Origin: Stenotrophomonas indicatrix
GTDB lineage: Bacteria > Pseudomonadota > Gammaproteobacteria > Xanthomonadales > Xanthomonadaceae
DNA: 64,000 bases
Reading direction: 5' to 3'
Assembly (NCBI RefSeq): GCF_002750975.1
Contig: NZ_PEJS01000002.1
Location: forward strand, 310,001-374,000
A program made the translations under genes and the position numbers. This document shows, piece after piece, positions 58,989-64,000 of this stretch; position 1 is the first letter of the stretch; each line of letters starts with the position of its first letter. The notes under the pieces are model-generated. The model saw only the letters and a program-made list of their open reading frames with translations, did not search any database and had not been told where the DNA came from.

Positions 58989-60305
58989 TCAGGTCTCGCG
59001 CAGCGCCGTGGTGATCGGCAGGCGTGCCGCGCGCAGTGCCGGGAACAACCCACCCACCAGGCCGATGCCCAGCGCCCACTTCAGCCCGCTCCACAGCAGT
59101 TCCGGCGATACATGGAACTTGAACACTACCGCGCTGAAGTTGCTGCCGATGGTGGACACGCTGTAGCCGTTGAACAGCAGCCATGCCACCGCGCAGCCAA
59201 GCAGTCCGCCGAGCAGGGCCAGCAGCATGGTTTCCAGCATCACCGCAGTCACCACCGGCAGGCCACGGAAGCCGATCGCACGCATGGTGGCGATCTCGCG
59301 TGCGCGCGTCGCCACGGCGGCATACATGGTGTTGAGCGCACCAAACACAGCGCCTACGGCCATGATGGTGCCGATCACCTTGCCGAGGATGTCGATCAGC
59401 TTGGTCAACCCACCACCCTGCTTGCTGTAGTAGACGCGGGTGGTTTCCACGTCCAGCTTCAGGCGCGGATCGGCGGCCACGGCGGCCTTGAACTGCTCGA
59501 AGCCGGCCTTGCCGTCGGTACGCACGCTGATCGACTGCCAGGCACTGCGCTGGTAGGTGGTGGCCAGCGTGTCGGCGTCGGTCCACAGTTCCGAGTCATG
59601 CGCATCGCCGGTAGCGAACACGCCCACGACCGTCCAGGTCTGGTTGCCCAGGGTGAGCGTTTTGCCAACATCCATGTCGCGGAACTGGCTCCTGGCGCCC
59701 TGGCCGACCACGATCTCGCGCAGGCCGGCGGCGAACCGGCGGCCTTCGACGATCTTGACCTTGTCATGCACGGCCCACGCCTGCGGGCCGACCCCGCGGA
59801 ACTGCGCATTGACGTCGGTGCCATCGGCCTTGGACACCAGGTTGACCACCTGCGAGAGTTCCGGCGACAGCAGCGGCCGCCCCTGCGCATCGCGGGTGAT
59901 GCCGGGCAGGGTGGACAGCGTCGGGACCTGTTCGCGGGTGATGACCGAGTTGGTCTCGGCCTGCGAACCGCCGCGCAGCACGATCGCGGTGGTGTCATCG
60001 CCGGTGTTGTTGAGCGTGGCCTGGAAGCCTTCGCCCATCGCCAGCATCGCGACCAGTACGCCGACCACGCCGGCGATGCCGACCACGATCACCGAGGAGG
60101 CACCCCAGCGTTGCGGCAGGCTGGCGATGCCGATGCGGGTGGCGGCCAGGGCCAGCCGGCCACTGCGGGTGAGCGCCAGCCACAGCCCCAGCAGCACCGC
60201 GATGGCAGCGACACCGATCCACGGCAGGCTGATCCAAACCACCAGGCCAACGACCAGCAGCAGCACGGTCACCGCGTTCCCCAGCCACTTCTTGAGCTTG
60301 TTCAT
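58989..60305 (-). CDS. ABC transporter permease, MacB/FtsX-type
   Basis: A 438-residue inner-membrane permease, last gene of a four-gene operon. Two N-terminal hydrophobic segments precede the MacB-type layout: a helix at about 70-92, a large periplasmic domain (about 95-300) and three C-terminal helices (VIGTIMAVGAVFGALNTMYAAV, TAVMLETMLLALLGGLLGC, ALGIGLVGGLFPALRAAR). TRAREIATMRAIGF is the coupling-helix region contacting the ATPase. Works with the second permease, ATPase and adaptor just upstream. Substrate unknown. Confidence 0.9.
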   Translation of the reverse strand: MNKLKKWLGNAVTVLLLVVGLVVWISLPWIGVAAIAVLLGLWLALTRSGRLALAATRIGIASLPQRWGASSVIVVGIAGVVGVLVAMLAMGEGFQATLNNTGDDTTAIVLRGGSQAETNSVITREQVPTLSTLPGITRDAQGRPLLSPELSQVVNLVSKADGTDVNAQFRGVGPQAWAVHDKVKIVEGRRFAAGLREIVVGQGARSQFRDMDVGKTLTLGNQTWTVVGVFATGDAHDSELWTDADTLATTYQRSAWQSISVRTDGKAGFEQFKAAVAADPRLKLDVETTRVYYSKQGGGLTKLIDILGKVIGTIMAVGAVFGALNTMYAAVATRAREIATMRAIGFRGLPVVTAVMLETMLLALLGGLLGCAVAWLLFNGYSVSTIGSNFSAVVFKFHVSPELLWSGLKWALGIGLVGGLFPALRAARLPITTALRET

Positions 60306-60318
60306 GTCGGTGTCCTCT

Positions 60319-61476
60319 TCAGCGGCCGGCGAGCGCGTCGACGATCTTCAGGCGCTTGGCGCGCAGTGCGGGCAGCAGCCCGACCACGATGCCGATCACC
60401 ACGATCAGGACGGTGCCCACCAGCCAGGTCGGCGTCGGTACGTGCGGCGGCAGCATGCCCATGCTCTTGGGGCTGATGGCCGGCAGGATCAGCGCCGCCA
60501 GGCCCATGCCGATCAGTCCACCGAGGCCGATCAGCAGCACCGATTCGACCATCACCAGGGTCAGCACCGTGCTGTCCTTGAAGCCCAGCGTCTTCAGCGT
60601 GGCCAGTTCCGGAACGCGCTCGCGCACCGCCTGGGCCATGGTGTTGCCGGTCAACAGCAGCAGGGTGAAGAACACCGCGCCCATGATCGAGGTGACGATC
60701 ATGCCGATGTCGGCGAACTGTTTCACGAACGCCTGCTGGAACGCCGATTCGGTCTGGGTCTTGGTTTCGTGGTCGGAGTTGGCCGAGATCGCATCGATGG
60801 CCTGCGCCACCCTCGACGACTGCTCCGGGTTGTCCAGCGTCACCGTGTACCAGCTCACCTGGTTCTTGATGTAGTCGTTGGACTCATCGAAGTACTTCCA
60901 GTTCATCATCAACTGGCGTTCTTCATTGGCCGCCAGTGCGCGATCCTTCGAGCGGTAGATGCCCTTCAGTTCCAGCGGCCAGTCGTTGCTGCCGCCACGC
61001 GGGAAGATGGTGGCCTGCAGCGGGATGGTGTCGCCGATCTTCCAGCCGAACTGCTTGGCCAGCGTCTCGCCGACGATCGCGCCGGTACGGGTCTGCTGCC
61101 AGTCCTGCAGCTGCGCCGGGTCGATCTGCAGCTCGCGGTAGACATCGAAGTAGTTGGGCGCCACCGAGAAGTTGGGGAAGAAGTTCTTCGGGTCCTGGTA
61201 GATGCCGCCGAACCACATGCCGTAGGTGACATCGCGCACGCCGCTGACCTGGCGGATCTGCGTTTCCAGGCGGATCGGCAGCGACTGGGTGATCGACAGG
61301 CGCGAAGCCACCACCAACCGGTTGGCACCTTCCACGCTGCCACCGGACGAGAACGCCACGCGCACCGAGTCGAGCATGCCGAACAGCAGGAACGCGGCCA
61401 CCACCGACAGCAGGGTCAACAGGGTGCGGGTGCGGCTGCGGAACAGCTGCGCCCAGACCAACGAGAAGTATTTCAT
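60319..61476 (-). CDS. ABC transporter permease, MacB/FtsX-type
   Basis: A 385-residue permease with an N-terminal helix (TLLTLLSVVAAFLLFGML), a periplasmic domain (about 45-255) and three C-terminal helices (IVTSIMGAVFFTLLLLTG, LVMVESVLLIGLGGLIGMG, TVLIVVIGIVVGLLPALRA). The coupling helix VPELATLKTLGF is present. It is 13 bp upstream of the other permease and 14 bp downstream of the ATPase. Two non-identical permeases suggest a heterodimeric transporter, unlike the homodimeric MacB of E. coli. Confidence 0.9.
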   Translation of the reverse strand: MKYFSLVWAQLFRSRTRTLLTLLSVVAAFLLFGMLDSVRVAFSSGGSVEGANRLVVASRLSITQSLPIRLETQIRQVSGVRDVTYGMWFGGIYQDPKNFFPNFSVAPNYFDVYRELQIDPAQLQDWQQTRTGAIVGETLAKQFGWKIGDTIPLQATIFPRGGSNDWPLELKGIYRSKDRALAANEERQLMMNWKYFDESNDYIKNQVSWYTVTLDNPEQSSRVAQAIDAISANSDHETKTQTESAFQQAFVKQFADIGMIVTSIMGAVFFTLLLLTGNTMAQAVRERVPELATLKTLGFKDSTVLTLVMVESVLLIGLGGLIGMGLAALILPAISPKSMGMLPPHVPTPTWLVGTVLIVVIGIVVGLLPALRAKRLKIVDALAGR

Positions 61477-61490
61477 CGCTGTGGCCTCCG

Positions 61491-62180
61491 TCAGTGGGCC
61501 AGCGGCGCGTCGGCCAGCTCGCCCTTGTCCAGGTGCACCGTGTGGGTGGCGTACTCGGCAGCCTTCGGGTCATGGGTGACCATGATGATGGTCTTGCCGT
61601 GTTCGCGGTTGAGCTGCTGCAGCAGGCCCAGGATCTCTTCGGCGGACTGGCGGTCAAGATCGCCGGTGGGTTCGTCGCAGATCAGGAAGGTCGGGTCGGA
61701 GACGATCGCGCGGGCGATCGCCACGCGCTGCTGCTGGCCGCCGGACAGTTCGTTGGGGCGATGGCTGCGGCGGTCGGCCAGGCCGACCAGGGTCAGCGCG
61801 ATCTCGGCATTGCGCTTGCGCTGCGCCGCGCTGAGGTGGGTCAGCAGCAACGGCAGTTCCACGTTCTTCTGCGCGGTCAGCATCGGCATCAGGTTGTAGA
61901 ACTGGAACACGAAGCCGACATGGTGGCTGCGCCACGTCGACAGCTGGCCGCCGCTCATCTGGTCGATGCGCTCGCCTTCGATGCTGATCTCGCCGCCGGT
62001 GGGGTTGTCCAGGCCGCCGATCAGGTTGAGCAGGGTGGTCTTGCCGGAACCGGACGGGCCCATCAGCGCGACGAAATCGCCGCTGGCGATATCCAGATCG
62101 ATGCCGTGCAGCACCTGCACCTTTTCGGGGCCACGCTGGTAGGTCTTGGTGATGTTGCGCAGTGAAACCAGGGTCGACAT
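61491..62180 (-). CDS. ABC transporter ATP-binding protein (LolD/MacB type)
   Basis: A 229-residue ATPase with all motifs: Walker A GPSGSGKTT (about 41-49), Q-loop FVFQFYNLMPMLTA, signature LSGGQQQRVAIARA, Walker B LICDEPTGDLD and the H-loop VTHDPKAAEYA. It drives the two FtsX-type permeases. GGAGAA precedes ATG 62180. Stand-alone ATPases like this serve LolCDE- and MacAB-like transporters; the adaptor gene in this operon favours the efflux type. Confidence 0.93.
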   Translation of the reverse strand: MSTLVSLRNITKTYQRGPEKVQVLHGIDLDIASGDFVALMGPSGSGKTTLLNLIGGLDNPTGGEISIEGERIDQMSGGQLSTWRSHHVGFVFQFYNLMPMLTAQKNVELPLLLTHLSAAQRKRNAEIALTLVGLADRRSHRPNELSGGQQQRVAIARAIVSDPTFLICDEPTGDLDRQSAEEILGLLQQLNREHGKTIIMVTHDPKAAEYATHTVHLDKGELADAPLAH

Positions 62181-62297
62181 GGGTGGTTCTCCACGAAAGG
62201 CGGGAAACGGGGATGCGTCCCGGCCAACGGCCGGCACGCGTCGAACAGTGGTGCTTTCCAGCGGTACTGCCGGTGGCGCCATGCGGGCGCCGGGCCG

Positions 62298-63545
62298 TTA
62301 CTGCGCTTGCTTCTGCTTGACCCTGGTGCCGTCGCGCAGGGTGTCCGGCGGGTTGACCACCACCGACTCCCCCGCGCTCACGCCCTTGAGGATCTGGCGG
62401 TCCTTGCCCATCGCCTGGCCCGCCTCGACCGTGCGTTGCTGCACACGGTTGTCATCGCCCAGTGCGAAGGCCACCGACGCGCCCTCACGCTCGACCACCG
62501 CAGTGGCCGGAACGCGCACGCCCTGTGGCTTGGCTTCGGTCTGCGGCTTGGCCTGTTCCAGGAAGCTGACCCGCACGCCCATCTCCGGCACGATGCGCGG
62601 GTCTTTCACCTTCAGTGCGACCCGTACCTTCACCGTGGCCTTGCCGCGGTCAGCGGTGGGAACGATGGCGATCACCTCGGCCGGGATCTTCCAGTCCGGG
62701 TAGGCGTTGAGCGTGGCTTCCACCGGCATCTTCGGCTGCACGCGGCCGATGAAGGCTTCGCCGACCTCCACTTCGATCTCCAGCGATTCCATGTCGACGA
62801 TGGTGCCGATGCCGGTACGGGTGAAGCCACCACCGGCCGACAGCGGCGAGACGATTTCGCCGGGCTGCGCGGCCTTGGCGGTGACCACGCCGGAGAACGG
62901 CGCGCGCACGATGTTGTTGTCCACGCCAAGGTCGGCGATGGACAGCTGGTCGTTGGCAACCTTGACGTTGCGTCGTGCGGTTTCCAGCTGCGCACGCAGG
63001 CTGTCACGCTGGGCCACGGCCTGGTCGTACTGCGAACGCGAGACCAGCTGCTGGCCGACCAGCGCCTGCAGGCGGCTGGCTTCAGCGGCGGCCTGCTTCT
63101 GCTGGGCTTCCAGGCCGACCACCTGGCTGCGTGCGGCCTGCAGCTGCGAGGCGTACAGGTTGCGCTGCGCGTCGGCATCGATCGGGTCCAGGGTGGCCAT
63201 GATCTGCCCCTGTTCCACCCGCATGCCTTCTTCGATCATCACCTCGCGCACCTTACCGGTGATCTTGGCCGACACCGTGGCCATGCGCCGGGCGACCACG
63301 TAGCCGCTGGCGTCGAGCACCGAGCTGCTGGCGCTGCCCTGCTGGATGGCCACCGCCGGCGCGGTGTCCACTTCCACGGTGGGCGCGCGGCCGAACAGTG
63401 CGAATGCACCACCGGCCAGCAGCACGATGATCACGGCCACGGCGATCCACAGCCAGCGGCGGCCACCACTGCCGCCACTGGAGGCGGGCGGCGGCGACTT
63501 GCGGTCGATACGGAGTTCCTTCAACAGCTCGGCAGAAGCGTTCAT
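62298..63545 (-). CDS. Periplasmic adaptor (membrane fusion) protein of an ABC efflux pump
   Basis: A 415-residue membrane-fusion protein anchored by one helix (WLWIAVAVIIVLLAGGAFALF, about 30-51), with lipoyl-type half-motifs flanking a helical hairpin: GKVREVMIEEGMRVEQGQIM, a coiled coil at about 130-205 (QVVGLEAQQKQAAAEASRLQ), then VRAPFSGVVTAKAAQPGEIV, and beta-barrel plus membrane-proximal domains to the end. First gene of the operon. Start at ATG 63545 with GGAA upstream, or ATG 63554. An outer-membrane TolC-like partner is not encoded in the window. Confidence 0.9.
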   Translation of the reverse strand: MNASAELLKELRIDRKSPPPASSGGSGGRRWLWIAVAVIIVLLAGGAFALFGRAPTVEVDTAPAVAIQQGSASSSVLDASGYVVARRMATVSAKITGKVREVMIEEGMRVEQGQIMATLDPIDADAQRNLYASQLQAARSQVVGLEAQQKQAAAEASRLQALVGQQLVSRSQYDQAVAQRDSLRAQLETARRNVKVANDQLSIADLGVDNNIVRAPFSGVVTAKAAQPGEIVSPLSAGGGFTRTGIGTIVDMESLEIEVEVGEAFIGRVQPKMPVEATLNAYPDWKIPAEVIAIVPTADRGKATVKVRVALKVKDPRIVPEMGVRVSFLEQAKPQTEAKPQGVRVPATAVVEREGASVAFALGDDNRVQQRTVEAGQAMGKDRQILKGVSAGESVVVNPPDTLRDGTRVKQKQAQ

Positions 63546-63654
63546 TCGTTCCATCACAGGCGTTCGGGCGGGTGTGACCGGAAGGGCAGGCAGCGGCGGT
63601 TCCGGCGGTGGAGCGTGCGGCACAGCATGAAGGCAGGTGCATCGGCGATGGCAG

Positions 63655-63666
63655 TGACAGCTGTCA
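63655..63666. promoter_or_regulatory. 12-bp palindrome between divergent ABC modules
   Basis: TGACAGCTGTCA is followed 7 bp later by a second partial copy, TGTCATTGACG. The position 110 bp before the adaptor start and 81 bp before the divergent ATPase start fits a shared operator, but the binding protein is unknown. Confidence 0.4.
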
Positions 63667-63747
63667 TCCGATGTCATTGACGGCGGCAACTGCGAAATGT
63701 GACCACGGCGGCACAGGATGGCAACGTCCCCGCTACCGGTACCGCCC

Positions 63748-64000
63748 ATGGATACGATCGCTCCGTCGCTGGCCCGCCTGCAGCAGGTGCAGGTGCGTTA
63801 CCGCGGCCATACCGCCCTGCACGGAATCGACCTGCAGGCGCGCGCTGGCCAGGTACTGGCCCTGCTGGGCCGCAACGGTGCCGGCAAGAGTACCGCGATC
63901 AGCGTGCTGTTGGGCCTGCGCCGTGCCGACGCCGGCCAGGTCGAGCTGCTGGGCGGTGATCCGCAGCAGCGCGATCATCGGCTCGGCCTCGGCGTGATGC
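63748..64000 (+). CDS. ABC transporter ATP-binding protein, 5' part only
   Basis: The first 84 codons of an ATPase cut by the window end. After a short N-terminus come the strand [18 protein letters not shown] and Walker [19 protein letters not shown] (GRNGAGKST), then [18 protein letters not shown], the pattern of ATPases in the ABC-2 drug or polysaccharide export group. It is divergent from the MFP-ABC efflux operon. The permease partner should lie beyond the window. Confidence 0.88.
   Translation, partial: MDTIAPSLARLQQVQVRYRGHTALHGIDLQARAGQVLALLGRNGAGKSTAISVLLGLRRADAGQVELLGGDPQQRDHRLGLGVM

Overview
The window looks like chromosomal DNA of a Stenotrophomonas, most likely of the S. maltophilia complex (Gammaproteobacteria, Xanthomonadaceae). 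The evidence is high GC with strong GC3 coding, about twenty short palindromes with a GTAG head that match the SMAG repeats of S. maltophilia, Xanthomonadaceae-type proteins (tryptophanyl-tRNA synthetase with a C-terminal extension, XVIPCD effector domains, entericidin/CsbD pair) and typical Xanthomonadaceae gene content. This is an ordinary core-plus-accessory chromosome segment. I see no prophage, insertion sequence, CRISPR array or rRNA, and one tRNA, tRNA-Thr(TGT).

Layout. 0-4 kb: class Ia ribonucleotide reductase (nrdA, nrdB) with a terminator. 4-5 kb: a lower-GC patch with a lipoprotein and the C-terminal remnant of a type IV secretion effector. 5-16.3 kb: mostly single-gene housekeeping and accessory functions (LysE exporter, acyl-CoA thioesterase, sirtuin, old yellow enzyme, LysR regulator, purU, NYN nuclease-like, pncA, queH, patatin, DUF1028). 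16.3-16.7 kb: a gene-free block packed with hairpins. 16.7-23.7 kb: a divergent acyl-CoA-type regulator and a five-gene valine degradation operon (mmsA, isobutyryl-CoA dehydrogenase, enoyl-CoA hydratase, HIBYL-CoA hydrolase, mmsB). 23.9-27.6 kb: ohr, CDF transporter, SulP transporter, a small secreted protein.

27.7-32.5 kb is the most interesting part: two paralogous LprI-like lipoproteins, each preceded by the same duplicated ~115-bp upstream sequence, then an 802-residue protein with a lysozyme-like N-terminus, two peptidoglycan-binding domains, an M23-like region and a C-terminal XVIPCD. A convergent lipoprotein closes the block. I read it as a T4SS antibacterial effector with periplasmic immunity proteins. 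The T4SS itself is not in the window.

32.7-40.4 kb: dusA, a PepSY-like secreted protein upstream of phoPQ, mtfA, and birA-coaX-SPOR next to tRNA-Thr. 40.4-47.3 kb: several unknown proteins, an ankyrin protein with an NTF2-like tail, arginase, entericidin and CsbD. 47.4-55.6 kb: trpS, a metallo-beta-lactamase-fold enzyme, an M28 peptidase, an MHS-family transporter and two EamA-type exporters, with SMAG repeats filling most gaps. 55.7-64 kb: a TonB-dependent receptor, a MacAB-like four-gene ABC efflux operon, and the start of a divergent ABC ATPase cut by the window end.
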